This document shows positions 50,436-62,546 of a stretch of DNA of 64,000 nt, piece after piece. The notes beneath the pieces were generated by a model, which saw only the letters and a program-made list of their open reading frames with translations, was not told the DNA's origin and made no database searches. A program made the position numbers and the translations under genes. How positions within the stretch are numbered: position 1 is the first letter of the stretch; each line of letters starts with the position of its first letter. Source of the DNA: Orientallactaga sibirica (taxonomy: Eukaryota; Chordata; Mammalia; Rodentia; Dipodidae); assembly GCA_036365145.1 (NCBI GenBank), contig JAEOAD010000034.1, positions 13,979,501 to 14,043,500 on the forward strand. Direction: 5' to 3'.

Positions 50436-51799
50436 TATTTTATTTTTTAAGATTTTATTTTTATTTATTTATTTATTAGAGACAGATAGAGGGAGAGAAA
50501 GAAAGAGTGAGAATAGGTACACCAGGGCCTCTAGCCACTGCAAATGAACTCCAGACGCATGTGCCACCATGTGCATCTGGCTTATGTGGGACCTGGAGAA
50601 TTGAACCAGGGTCCTTAGGCTCCACAGGCAAACGTCTTAACTGCTAAGCCATCTCTCCAGCCCTTCTGTTCATTTCTTACAAGAACTTTTACTGGAGTTG
50701 TAATTTGTACTTTTCAGTTGCTTATTAAATCTATTGGCTCCAGTTCAATTTACAAAGCCCTTGTTCTGGGTGTTGTTGCTAATGTTGTTGTTGCCTATAC
50801 CATGGACCTTAATATTTACCATGGACAAAGAGGAGCAATTGGAACTTAATATTTTCTCATAAAAGCCCCTCAGAACCAACTTTAATGATTGAAAAAAAAA
50901 AAGCTTAAAGCAGAACAATGGTGGAACAATGAGACCTAGCATCACTTCTTAAATGGGAACAGGAAAAAGAATAGCCTGATCAGCAATCAAAAAGCTATTG
51001 TTTCCAAATCCTGGTTTCAAAGATAGGAAAAGCCAGCCCCTCACTTTATCTTCATTTTAATGACTGGAGGTCAGAGGACAAGATTCTCTTTTTCTTCCAA
51101 AGTTTAGCCTTTTCTCTGTTGTTGTTTCATTTTTGCAGCACTGGGAAATTAGCCTGCTGCAGAACAGTTTCTCTTTAAAAATTTTTTTTGTTTACTTTTA
51201 TTTATTTGAGAGCGACAGACAGAGAGAGAGGAAGAGGCAGAGAGAGTGAATAGAATGGAGACCTAGATTCATCACTTCTTAAATAGAGGAAACAGGCACT
51301 TAAAAAGAATGAGCCTGATGTTGCTTTGCTGTTTTTATGAACTCAGGTTGCCAGGAAGTTCTCCTGTCTCCACTCCTCTTGCCACCAGAGTGCTGGGATT
51401 ACAGAAGCCTACCACTTGTAAGGAAAGTGTAAGACAAAAACAAAAGAGAACACCAGACTTGATCTCTACAGACAGACTGAGTGCTGGGATTAGATAAGGA
51501 ACTGTAGTTATTTGTGTCCTTGCTCAAAATAAGCTTTTTAGCCAAATTGTCTAAGGAGGATAACCCACCAGACGATTTCTGTCCCCTCAATGTTCAATGG
51601 CCTGTTAAGACTACATGTCTCCAGCTTTTCTTACAGTTTTGGGGTCTGGCTTTTCCATATTGTCTTCCTTTCCGCTGACTTGGAACTACTCTGTAGCCCA
51701 GGTTTGAGCAGCAAACATTTTATCTGCTGAAATGTCTTCTAAGCCCCTGTCCTAATTTTCACATTTTTAATTTATTTTTAATATTTATTTATTTATTTA

Positions 51800-51836
<37 letters not shown>

Positions 51837-51960
51837 GAGAGAGAGAATGGGCATGCCTGGGCTTTCAGCCACAGCAAACGAACTCCAGACGCATGTGCCA
51901 CCTGGGCCCTTTGGCTTTGCAGGCAAATGCCTTACCAGCTAAGCCATCTCTCCAGCCCCT
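50436..51960. repeat. Reverse SINEs and (GA)n
   Basis: Reverse tRNA-type SINE at about 50440-50662; a partial one at about 51175-51255; a third at about 51775-51958 with a GA microsatellite (about 51804-51846). 50663-51170 and 51260-51770 appear unique with no gene. Confidence 0.75.
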
Positions 51961-53160
51961 AATTTTTATTTTAAAAATAGTTGGGGACTGGGTAGATAAA
52001 GTTGGGGACTCAGTAGATAAAGCACCTGACACAGAAGTGTGAGTACTTCAGTTTGAATCCACAGAACCCACATAAAAGTCAGATGCTTTAGTGGGCGTCT
52101 ATATAACAGAATACCTATCACAAAATAGGAGGTGAAGACAGGAGGATCTCCTGAAAGCTTGCGAGCCAGTTGGCCTCATGGACCTAGCCGTGAACAGGAG
52201 CCTTCCCTCAGAAAAGGTGAAAGTCAACGACCAACATTTGAGAGGTTGTTCTCTGATTGTCACATGCATGATGTGACACATGTGCACTTGCACACATACA
52301 CACACACACAATAAATACATTTAAAAATTTTGGCTACATTTTGTTTTGTTTTACATTTTCATACACATATCTTGCTTTTTGTTTTGTTTCTTTTTTTTCG
52401 AGGTAGGGTCTTGCTCTAGCCCAGGCTGACCTGGAATTCACTATGTAGTCTCAGGGTGGCATTGATCTTGTGGTGATCCTCCTACCTCTGCTTCCTGAGT
52501 ACTGGGATAAAAAGCGTGTGCTACCACACCTGACATATGTCACATTTTGGTTATATGTATCCTGCATTACCTGTGCTGATCCCCTCGGTCCCACTGTATG
52601 CCTTCTTCTCTCCACCACCAATGGTACTTACCAGTGATTGTGGTGGGGACAGGAGGCAGCATATCATGGTAGTAGTGAGTGATGGGGAAAAACCTCTCCC
52701 TCATAGAAGAGAAGAGAAACAGAAAGAAAGGTGCTACAATCCTACTATTCCTTTTGATAACCTCAAGACCTCCCACTAGCCCCCATCTTTGAAGGATTCA
52801 GTGACAGCCAGGCAGGGTGTCACATGCCTGTAACCTCAGCTCTGGGAGTCTGAGGCAAGAGAATCACAAATTCCTGGACAGCTTGGCCTGGGACATAACT
52901 TGCATGATTGCTCCAGTCTTAAATAATTCAATTCTGAGGAGACAACTCTGTTGCTACATAGGATTGCCCTATCTAAAAAATAATGATAATAAGGCAGACA
53001 TGGTGGTGCACACCTTTAATCCCAGCACTTGGGAGGCAGAGATAGGAGGATCACTGTGAGTTCAAGGCCACCCTGAGACTACATAGTGAATTACAGGTCA
53101 GCCTGGGCTAGAGTGAGACCTTACCTTGAGAAACCAAAAAAAAAAAAAAAAAAAAAAAAA
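51961..53160. repeat. Old SINE, reverse B1, spacer, B1
   Basis: Diverged tRNA-type repeat at about 51975-52320 ending in a CA run; reverse B1 at about 52395-52540; unique sequence at 52541-52800; old B1-like sequence at 52805-52985; B1 + at about 52990-53160 with a long A-tail. Confidence 0.65.
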
Positions 53161-54610
53161 GACAAATACTAAAGGGAGCGAGAGATATGAGCACTCTGAG
53201 AAACAAGCTATTAACACACGTACCTTTGGGAATAGTCCAGATCCAAATTTAGCACTTGGGTTTTCCTTTGGTTTTATCAAGCAAAAACCGGGTTTAGCCT
53301 GGATCTGGGTAAGCTGATAGAGGGAAGTAATGAGAAATGGAATAAACAAGAATTCTTGGAAGGGGAAGGGGTAGTTTGAGGTTTATATAGAAGGTTTGTA
53401 AGCCATGTGTCCAGGGAGTCCAGGGTTCTATGCAGCTTTCCCAAGGGCTACCTTGGGGTGCACTTGAAGGAGGACAGACAGATAGCAGGGCCACCTCACA
53501 TTTGTTCACCCAGAACAGCTCCACTATGTACACCAGAAACTCCCCTTTAAAACTTTTGTTTCAACGAATATTTTTCTGTTAAATTCATTTTAAGTCCATT
53601 TAAATATGCACTACATGTAGGCAATTGAGTAACAGGAGCTATTTAGTTGCAAGTTTCCCTTGCTGGATGTAGTTAGTAGTAGAGAGCCCCTTTCACACGG
53701 TGATTAAGGGGAAGTACTTACACTGACTCTGAATGTGATGGTCCTGCAGTGCTGGTAGAAGTCATCTGCCCATATTTCTGAAGACACGCCATTTGTGGGT
53801 ATAAATAAATTAGGAATATTAGTATTAAGGGAACGGAGCGATAGCTCAGTCATTAAAGTGCTTGATTTGCAAGCATGTAGACCTGAGTTCAGTCCCCAGA
53901 ACCCATGTAAAAATGCTGAGCATTGAAGCACATGCTTGTAATCAGAGCGCTGGGGAGGCAGAGACAGCCACTGTCCTGGGGCTCAGGGCCAGCTTGTCTA
54001 GCTTCATTGGTGAGCTCTGGACCAATTGGAAACCCCGTGTCAACAAAAAGTGGATCGTGTACTTGAGGAACAACACCCAAGGTTATCCTTTGGCTTCCCC
54101 AAGCACATGAAGGCATGGGATTCAGATTGAGTCAAAAGAGCAGGCTGATGAACAGATGTTTGCTACACTCGCAGCACCATGGGTCCAGCCTACCACTTTT
54201 GAATATAACTTGCATGACTCTCACATCTCCTTTTAGAGTAATTTAGTTCAGAGTGGATGCCTCTGTTTCTCTGGTGGCCTCCAGACTTGGAGCAGGAACA
54301 TGTCAACTACAAGGGACAGTTATGAGTCATGCCAGGCAGCATGCACCTAAAGTTTGCAATATGGTGGGATGAATTCCTGAAATGATAACACACAAAACAC
54401 TATTAGCTATTTTCCAGATTCATAACCTGCCACTCACTCACTTAATCGAATAAAAAGGAGATCTATAGTTTGGATTAATAGACATTTGGTTCCTCACCAG
54501 GCATAGTGGTGTACACCTTTAACCCAGCACCCAGGAGGTTAAGGAAGGAGGACCACCATGAGTTTGAGGCCAACCTAGCCTAAAATGGGACCATGCTTCC
54601 AAAGAAAAAT
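53161..54610. other. Spacer with old SINE remnants
   Basis: 53161-53820 holds no gene. A diverged tRNA-type repeat lies at about 53828-54120 (ATAGCTCAGTCATTAAAGTGC, then GTAATCAGAGC). 54121-54490 appears unique. A diverged B1 + lies at about 54495-54605. Confidence 0.55.
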
Positions 54611-54639
54611 GTTGGTTTCTAGCTATCCTTTTTTTTTTG

Positions 54640-55030
54640 GACTGTGTGAAATAAGTATTTAACAAATGTCTATTTGACAACCTGAGCCAGGGTGATGGAG
54701 TCAAACACTGAAGACACCCAAAATGCACCAAAGCAGAAATCTGGAAGCTGCTGAGAACTCATCACTAACATAGACTTAAAACACACCCACCAAGGCTCAC
54801 GGAATTCTGTGGAAGAGGGGGGCGGAAAGAATGTAAGAGCCACAGGATGAGCAGGAATATCCAGAGGCATTGCTCCACCTCACCCCCAATGATTGACTGC
54901 TCTCACAACTCATAATCCACAACTCCATGGTGTATACCAGCAATCCCACTAAGGGGAGTGGGGGCAGGGAGGAGGAGAATGATGGTACCAGCTCTTGATG
55001 TATCAATTTAATAAACAATAAATAAGTAAA
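54640..55030 (+). mobile_element. L1 3' end fragment
   Basis: Shares GGAAGAGGGGGGCGGAAAGA and AAGAGCCACAGGATGAG-type blocks with rodent L1 3' UTRs and with the reverse copy at 13575-14530. It ends in AATAAACAATAAATAAG. Confidence 0.65.
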
Positions 55031-56399
55031 TGTCCACTTGAAAGGCACACGATCATTATCCTGCCAGAGCACCTGCATGTCACCATGACTTCATAAACAA
55101 TGAAGACCAGGAACATGGATTCAAAAGAACCAAGCAGGACCAGATCACAAGGAGGCCCGTCAACCAAGTGAAGCTATCTGAGCTGGACCTTATGGGCAGA
55201 AGCCAGGTAATAGCAGCAGCTGGAAGGTTAAGTGACCATCAAAGTTTCTTCCAGATCTGAGATTCCCCTCTTAGAAATGCAGGATTTGTACAAAATAAAA
55301 ACCAGCTTCCACCTTCCTACACTCCCCAAACCAAATACTCACTCAAAGGCCATATATTAAAAAGCTCGCATCTCTGAGCTCCACATAGAAGATAGATTTA
55401 AACAGTCTGGGTTAAACAGTTGAGAATCGATGAACTGTTCAACTTTCAGTCCTATTAAGAATTACCAGTTTCTGTTGAAGAAACATGCCAATGGTTTGCC
55501 AGTACCACATGTTAGTATTTACCCTATAGCACAGGAAAACAGCTTTCTAGGCATTAAAAATAAAACTATTACCTATGTTGATTGGCGTGCTCTTCCTCTC
55601 TTAAGTTTAATTTCCCGAAAATGATGGGCATAGCCCTTTGTTTGTTTTAACTTGACCCATCTTTTGCAACCCAGCTTAATCATTCCACAGATTTTATTTT
55701 GAGATCAATAAGTGGCATGGTTAAACAGCAGAGGCATTTTTTTTTTCATATTTCAATGACATTCGTGAAAGAGGTGCTTTTAGTACAAAATTGTGCAAAA
55801 ATTTTTCTGTCTCCTCTACCCCAACAAATTTACTTTTAAGTGTTGGCAAGTAGAACCTTATTCATTTAAAGTGAAAAAAGCCACTGTGACCACAAATATT
55901 TGATTTATAGAAATATGTTTAGACATCTCTTTTGAGAAGATGTCATATTTATCCCATATTCAGTCAAGGATAGCCTTGAACTCTTGATCCTCTTGCCTTT
56001 GCCTTTCAAATCCTGGGATTACAGGTGTATTCCATCACATCCAAGTTTATGCAGTACTGGGGAGCAAACCCAGGAATCCATGCATGTGAGGCAAGCATTC
56101 TACTAAGTGAGTTATATCTGCAGCCCCAAGACATCTCTTTAAGTATTTTAAGATACAATACATATTGTGTATTGAAGTAGAGATAAAAACTAGCAAAAGG
56201 AAGATATAAATAAACTTTTCTAATTAACATTAAATATCATGAAATAAATTTAGTTTAAACTTGTAAAGGTAATATTTTACTGAACCATAAATTAGTTATG
56301 AAAATCAATTGTTATAGGAAGTTCTATTCATCCTTGTTCATCGTGAGCTCTTATGTTTAAGTTTTTGAAATCCTCACTGAAAGACATGGCTATTTTATT

Positions 56400-56440
<41 letters not shown>
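55031..56440. other. Mostly unique spacer upstream of C
   Basis: No exon is seen. An old, diverged SINE-like patch lies at about 55960-56130. 55645-55690 resembles 2425-2460. A (TTTA)n tract starts at about 56396. Confidence 0.5.
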
Positions 56441-56442
<2 letters not shown>

Positions 56443-56595
56443 TTTTTGGTTTTTCAAGGTAGGGTCTCACTTTAGCTCAGGCTGACCTGGAAGTCACTAT
56501 GTAGTCTCAGGGTGGCCTTGAACTCTCAGCAATCCTCCTACCTCTGCCTCCCGAGTGCTGGGATTAAAGGCGTGCGCCACCACGCCTGGCTGACA
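56396..56595 (-). repeat. (TTTA)n and reverse B1
   Basis: About twelve TTTA units form the tail of a well-preserved reverse B1-type SINE (about 56448-56593). Confidence 0.9.
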
Positions 56596-56974
56596 TGGCT
56601 ATTTTAAAATAAAGACAGTCCATGTTTGAATGAGTGGAATGTGGGTAGTAGATACTGAAGAATATAGGTTTCCTACTTAGAGAAGAATGCCAGCATCTTT
56701 AACATGGCACTTTTATTACCAATCACAGACTTTTTCTCCAGCAAATGTTCAGTTTCTTCTCTAGACTGAGAAGAACCAAGGAGCTAGTCCTTGCACCCCC
56801 TCTGCAAATCTAGATTAACCTTAGACCATTTCCAGCACCAAGGATACTACAACTCAGGTATACTTTTTAAAAGGTCAGCTCATGAGACTTGTGCAGATCA
56901 GGCCCATTGGAAAATCATCTTCTGGAAACTGAATCCAGGTGAGTGGAACCTACTAACAACATGCTCAAAGATGA
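56596..56974. other. No gene seen
   Basis: Unique sequence just upstream of the block shared with copy A. Distal promoter elements could lie here; none was identified. Confidence 0.45.
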
Positions 56975-57331
56975 CAGGACGTCAGAGCAAATGACCTGGT
57001 CTAGAGAAGAAAGCCAAAGGCCAGGTGACCCTTCATTTCTAATAGTGAGCCTTTCTTCATAGCTCCAAAGTTGTATACTAGGGTCCTTTTATTTGCATTA
57101 GCAAGAGTAAGTACACTGGGTATAAATTTCTATAAAATACCTCCAGTCTATATTCCTGGGCATGAATGGTTGTTTCAGTTCTGATTTTTAGTTTTCCTTC
57201 TTAGAGATTCTTTTCTCTGCTATTAATAATTAACCAGAAAACCAATTTACCCAAATTCTTCAAGCTAAGTTTATTTAAAAGGAAAGGAGCTTCAAGAAGA
57301 TTATACCCATGGGCTTGTACCACCTCCAGCC
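56975..57331 (+). promoter_or_regulatory. Probable C5 promoter (copy C)
   Basis: Aligns along its length with 20745-21101. It contains the HNF1-type site (57222-57234), a TATA-like TATTTAAAAG at 57272-57281 (60 bases before the ATG), and a leader ending CCACCTCCAGCC. If the start site is about 30 bases before the ATG, as I recall for human C5, the TATA-like box is correctly spaced. An upstream ATG at 57309 opens an overlapping out-of-frame 18-codon frame ending at 57362. Confidence 0.7.
57222..57234 (+). promoter_or_regulatory. HNF1-type site, copy C
   Basis: ATTAATAATTAAC, identical to the sites before copies A and B, 110 bases before the start codon. Confidence 0.65.
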
Positions 57332-57396
57332 ATGGGTCTTTGGGGAATACTTTGCTTTTTAATCTTCCTAGAGAGAAGTTGGGGACAAGAACAAAC
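57332..57396 (+). CDS. C5: Complement C5 exon 1 (gene continues beyond window)
   Basis: 65 intact bases with donor GTAAGT encode [19 protein letters not shown] plus EQ and a split Thr codon. This is the secretory signal peptide and the first mature residues (QEQT) of complement C5. MGLWGILC matches rodent C5 as I recall it and is closer to the family than copies A or B. This is probably the genuine gene, transcribed rightward. No exon 2 was found in the 6.6 kb to the window end, so the first intron would be long and filled with LTR elements. The alternative is that this is a third partial copy. C5 is the plasma precursor of C5a and of C5b, which starts membrane attack complex assembly. Confidence 0.75.
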
Positions 57397-59200
57397 GTAA
57401 GTAAAACAAAACAAACCATTTTCATTTTATAATTATCATAGTTGTGATGAGTGAAAAGTAAAGCCAACAGATTGTATGGATTTGAAAATAATTCTTGGGC
57501 TGGAGAGATGGCTTAGCAGTTAAGGTGCTTGCCTGCAAAGCCAAAGGACCCAGGTTCAACTCCCTAGGACCCACTTAAGCCAGATGCACAAGGTGGCGCA
57601 TACATCTGGAGTTTGTTTGCAGTGACTGGAGGCCCTGCTGTGCCCATTCCCTCTCTCTTGCTCTCTCTGCCTCTTTCTCTCTCTTTCCCTCCCTCTCTTT
57701 CTCAAATAAATAACTAAAAATAAAATATTTTAAAAAATAAAATCACTCTCTCGTGAGAACACCAAAGAGATAGCCTCATCTATTGACTAAGAATGTCATG
57801 GAAGCATTTTGATTTGATGAGTGGTTAACAACGTGATAGCTTTTATAGAATGCTTATTCACAAAATTCACATAAATGATGATTCAAATTCCTATTCAACT
57901 AAAGCATAAACTCAAGTCAATATTCTTTTGTGACACTTATTACTTCTTTGTATTTGCTACTTACTTTTTAAAATTGTTCTTGGTCTTATTACAGTTAAGC
58001 AAGAGTTATTTAGAGGTCAATTCTAATATTGTGATTAGAAATGGTGGTTGTTATTATTTCTATATTTATGAGCTACTATTCACAATTTTTGTGTTATTGA
58101 ACTCTTATGAATTTTTTTTTGAGATAGGTTCTCACTCTATCCCAGGCTGGCCTGGAATTCACTATGTAGTCTCAGGCTGGCCTCAAACTCTCAGAGATCC
58201 TCCCACCTCTGCCTCCCGAGTGCTGGGATTAAAGAGCCATTATACCTGGCCTAATCACACTTCTCACTTCTTTTTTATGGGGGGGGGGTGAATTTGAGGT
58301 AGAGTCTCGCTCTAGCCCAGACTGACCTGGAATTCACTACTGCAGTCTCAGGGTGGCCTCAAACTCACAGCAATCATCCTACCTCTGCCTCCCTAGTGCT
58401 GGGATTAAAGGTGTGTGCCACCACACCCAGCTTATTTTTTTTCCATTTTTTTTTGAGATGGGGTCTCACCATGTAGCCCAGGATGGTGTCAAACTCCTAT
58501 ACTGAAGCAATCCTCCTGCCTCAGATTTCTGTGTAGTTAGGACTATAGGTATATGCTACCATGCCTGATTGAACTTACTCATTTTAGACATGCAAAAAAG
58601 TCCAGGTAGGAGAAGTGAGTGGCCAAAGGTCACAGTGCTAAAGTAAGAAGAGGCAGGAGTTTTGAAAGATCTTCCATTTACCACTTCAGATTATTTTATT
58701 TTATTTGAGAGACACAGAGAGAAAGACAAAGGAGAGAAAGAAAGAGTGAGAGACTGGATGTGCCAGGACCTCTAGTCACTACAGTCAAACTCCAGACCTG
58801 TGCTCCATCTTGTACATTTTGTTTTATGGTGGGTACTGGAGATTGAACCTGGGTCCTTTGGCTTTGCAGGCAAGTGCCTTAACCACTAAGCCATCTCTTA
58901 AGTCCCTACTTCATACTTTTTATGACACACTCCCCACACACAAATACATGGTATTGTTAGAATATCATAAGCTTACAGTGATCTTCCTTGTCTAGTCTGA
59001 GATTTTTGTCACCCCAGTACCTTACGTATTTTTATATATTTTATTTTGAAAGACAAGCAGTTGAAACTCAGAAGGATTGAGATGAACTGACTTCACGTAA
59101 GTGGCAGAACAAGGGCCAGAACCTGGGGTCCTATGATTCTTGTCCAGGGATAGTGTGAATTCTTTCTATTATTGGCCCTTAGTGTAAAATTATATCCTTA
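57397..59200 (+). other. Probable C5 intron 1, left part
   Basis: tRNA-type SINE + at about 57498-57730; unique sequence at 57731-58105; reverse B1-type copies at about 58110-58255, 58290-58435 and an older one at 58440-58570; reverse tRNA-type SINE at about 58680-58905. The frame at 57875-58291 runs into a B1 and is not a gene. No sequence like C5 exon 2 is seen. Confidence 0.6.
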
Positions 59201-59201
59201 T

Positions 59202-60958
59202 TGCTACAGTCTGCTTTGCATTGCTGGCAGAACATCTGACCAAAAGCAGTTCATGGGAGAAAAGGGTTAATTTTGACTTACAGATTCATGTGGAAGCTCT
59301 GTGATGGCAGGGGAAAATGGTGGTATGATCAGAGGGTTAACCTGGCCAACCTCAGGTGGGCAATAGCAGCAGGAAATTGTGCCAAACATTGGCACAAACC
59401 CACCCCCAACAATATACAGGATGCTCCAGTTCCCAAAGTGTCACCATTTAGGGACCAAGAATTCAGAACATCTAAGTTTTGGGGGGACACCTGAATCAAA
59501 CCACCACATTCTGTCCCTGGCCCCATAAAGTGATAACCGTCCATGATGTAAAATGTAATACATTCAGTCCAACTTTAAGAGTCCCTATAGTTTTTATCAA
59601 TCCCAATGATATTCAAACATCCCCATAGTCCAAAGTCTTTTGACTGAGCCATAATACCAAAAAAAAAAAATAATAATGGCACAGAATAAAAATTCACACT
59701 GCCAAAGATGGCACTAGACATAGCAAAGAAATATTCAACCAAAACAAGATTTAAAACAAGAACAGCAAACATCAAACTCCATAGCTAAAAGTCCAACAAC
59801 TCTAACCAGTGACAAGTCTCCAAATCCAATAATAAAATCGGTAATGAGTTTCTGGAGTTCTAATTCCACCCCTCCAGCTAGGCTACTCACAGTCCAAGAA
59901 AACATCTGGTGCTGGCAGCTCTCCTTGGCAGCCATCTCATAGTCCTGGCATCTCCACTGGGTCTCTACTGCAACCACAGTTCATTCTCATGGCTCCATTG
60001 GGCCTCAATGCAGGTAATCCAACAAGCCTGCTTCACACTTCCCATGGCCATTTTCAAAATACAAAACTATGTTGAAAATTCAATGACCTTCTCTTTCCTG
60101 CATTGGTTATACTCTATAGCACCAGGTGGGCTACCAATTTATTAATCCAAGGGGGAATAAAGCAGACTTGGAAGAACAAGACACTCCTTCAGCATTCAGA
60201 CCCCTTCAAAAGAGTCTGCCTTCTTTCTGTTGTCCTAATACAGGTTAGCTGGCCTAATGTCATTGTTTGTAATCTCTCAAACAATTGTAGCTTTTAGGCC
60301 CAAAGATTTCTTTTTCTGTGCCATATCCCTTTGCTCACACCAGTCCATTTCTACATAATTCAGTCCTGCACACATTCTCAAGACACAGGCATAACAGTAA
60401 GCCTCTCACACAAACTACTTCTAGCCAATTCTAGGCAATGCTCTTTCTTACCCTCATGAGCCAAACTTCACAGTCCTTATAGTCAATCAAGCTTTACTTA
60501 TAGCACTGCAAGATCTCTTAGGCCAAGGTTTCAAATCTGTCCACATTCTTCCTGCAAATCAGTTCCAAATGACCAAAGCCACAGTCAGGTTTCTTCTTGG
60601 TACCAGTTTTACTATTGCAGTCAGTTTTATGTTGCTGGAAGAAAACACCCAACCAAGAGCAGCTTGTGGAAAGAAAGGGTTTATTTTGGTTTATAGACTC
60701 AAGAGGAAGCTCCTTGATGGCAGGGGAAAACAATGGCTTGAGCAGATGGTAGATATCACCTCCTGGCCAACATCAGGTGGACAACAGCAACAGGAAGAGT
60801 GTGCCAAACACTGGCAAGAGGAAGTTGGCTATAACACCCATAAGCCTGCCCCAACAATATACCACCTCTAGGAGGCTCCAATTGCCAAATTGCCACCATC
60901 TGGGAGCCTAGCATTCAGAGCACATAAGTTTGTGAGGGACAACTGAATGAAAACCACA
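59202..60958 (-). mobile_element. MaLR-like LTR element, full-length
   Basis: LTRs at about 59202-59508 and 60613-60958 flank about 1.1 kb. On the minus strand a primer-binding-like TGGTACCAAGAAG lies just inside the right LTR (about 60595-60607) and a GGGGCCAGGGACAGAA purine tract (59509-59524) abuts the left one. The family is related to, but distinct from, the 35187-37107 element. The internal region has no intact retroviral gene. Its minus-strand frame at 59575-59775 reappears at 63430-63684 because the same internal sequence is duplicated there. Confidence 0.75.
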
Positions 60959-61094
60959 TTCACTTTTCTAAAACTTTCCACCTCTAAAAATGGTGAATTT
61001 TTATAAACACTTGAACACCTACAACATGGTGGACAGCCATTATAATCAATCAATTGATTGATTGGTTTATTGATTCACCAAATATTTAATAATC

Positions 61095-61475
61095 ACTGTA
61101 TTAGTTAACTTTCTTGTCACTAGGACAAAACACTCAACATGAATAATGTAGGAGAGGAGGGATTTATTTTGCTCACATTTCAGAAGTTTCCATTCATCAT
61201 GGCAGGGAGGGCTTGGTAGAGCAGCTTACAGCATAACAGCCATCGATCAGAGAGTGAATAACTATGCTAGCAGGTTTTCTCCTTCCCCTCCCTTTACTGT
61301 ATGTGGCCCTCAGCCTATGGGATGATGCCACCTACATTCAGGGGGTCTCTCCTCCTTGGTTGAGTCTCTCTAGAAATACACTCACAGACACAACAAATGT
61401 GTGCTTTACTAATGTCCTAGGCACTTCTCGTTCAGCAAAGATGATAGTCGAGATTAACCATCACAAGCACCTACC
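61095..61475 (-). mobile_element. MaLR-like solo LTR
   Basis: Typical reverse MaLR sequence: TTAGTTAACTTTCTTGTCAC, GGGATTTATTTTGCTCACA, CATCATGGCAGGGAGGGC, and a right end with GATTAACCATCACAAGC. No internal region is attached. Confidence 0.6.
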
Positions 61476-61662
61476 ATGTAATAGTAAGTACCAAGGATTG
61501 CAAAGACAATTCTAGTGGGAGAAGAAAAAAATGAATGAATGAATCAACCAGTGAAGAATTAAAGAATAAGGACAGGTAGTTTTTAATATTGTGAAGAAAA
61601 AATATTAGGAGCAAGAAAATAAACAAATCAAGGGTCATTATTTATTTAGAAATGTGGACAGG

Positions 61663-61945
61663 TGTTGCAGTCAGGTTCGCACTGCTGGCAGAAAATACCT
61701 GACCAAGAGCAGCTTGTGGGAAAAAAAGGGGTTTATTTTGGCTTACAGACTTGAGGGGAATCTCCATGATAGCAGGAGAAAACAATGGCATAAGCAGAGG
61801 GTGGACATCACCTCCTGACCAACATCAGGTAGACAACAGCAACAGGAGAGTGTGTCAAACAGTGGCAAGAGGAAACTGGCTATAACACTCATAAGCTCAC
61901 TCCAGGAGGCATTGATTCCCAAATCACCATCAGCTTGTTAACACA
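61663..61945 (-). mobile_element. MaLR-like LTR, internally shortened
   Basis: Starts TGTTGCAGTCAGGTTCGC and shares nearly all of its sequence with the LTRs at 59202-59508 and 60613-60958, but is truncated near its right end. Confidence 0.7.
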
Positions 61946-62017
61946 AGAGAAAACAAAGCTTGGATAATTTTATTACGCTAATCCTTTCTCAGATCTTAAT
62001 AGTTTGTGGAAGGGTCT

Positions 62018-62400
62018 CATTGTGCTGGTTACTTTTCTTGTGGTGGTGACTAGACACAAGAGAAACAACTTAAAGAAGGAAGGATTTACTTGAATCTCCT
62101 TCCTTAATGGTTTGTTCATTTTGATGAGGAAGGCAAGGCAGCAGAAGTTTTCTGACAACAGTTCATTCACCAGTCAAAACACAAACAACTTAATGAGTAA
62201 GGCTTGCTTGAATCAAACCTCCTTCTCAGTCAGTCTGGGACCCCAGCCCATGGGCTGGTGGCCAGGTACAGGTGCTGACCTTTTCTCCATCAACCCAATC
62301 CAGAAAGGAACCAGGTATGCACACAAGATTTGTCTGTAAAGTAAGCTAACTTAATGAAGTTGACAACTGAGCTTAACCATCACCAGACAATCAGGGCAAG
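62018..62400 (-). mobile_element. MaLR-like LTR fragment
   Basis: TGTGCTGGTTACTTTTCTTG, AGAAGGAAGGATTTACTTG and GCTTAACCATCACCA are in the order seen in reverse MaLR LTRs. A short internal duplication (CAAACACAAACAA and GAATCAAACC-like repeats) disrupts it. Confidence 0.5.
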
Positions 62401-62546
62401 GCAAACAGACAAATGAAGGTGGTCAGGAATGGGAACAACAATGAGGTGAGTCTAGATGGCTAAGGGAGGTGTTGACTTGTTGAACTGGCTGCAGGGTATG
62501 GTGGGAGAGACAGTGAAGGACCAGCATAGTATAATGGGAAAACGTC

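Noticed and set aside
57875..58291. 138-residue plus-strand frame
   Set aside because: Its C-terminal half is a reverse B1 SINE, and its N-terminal half has no similarity I can name.
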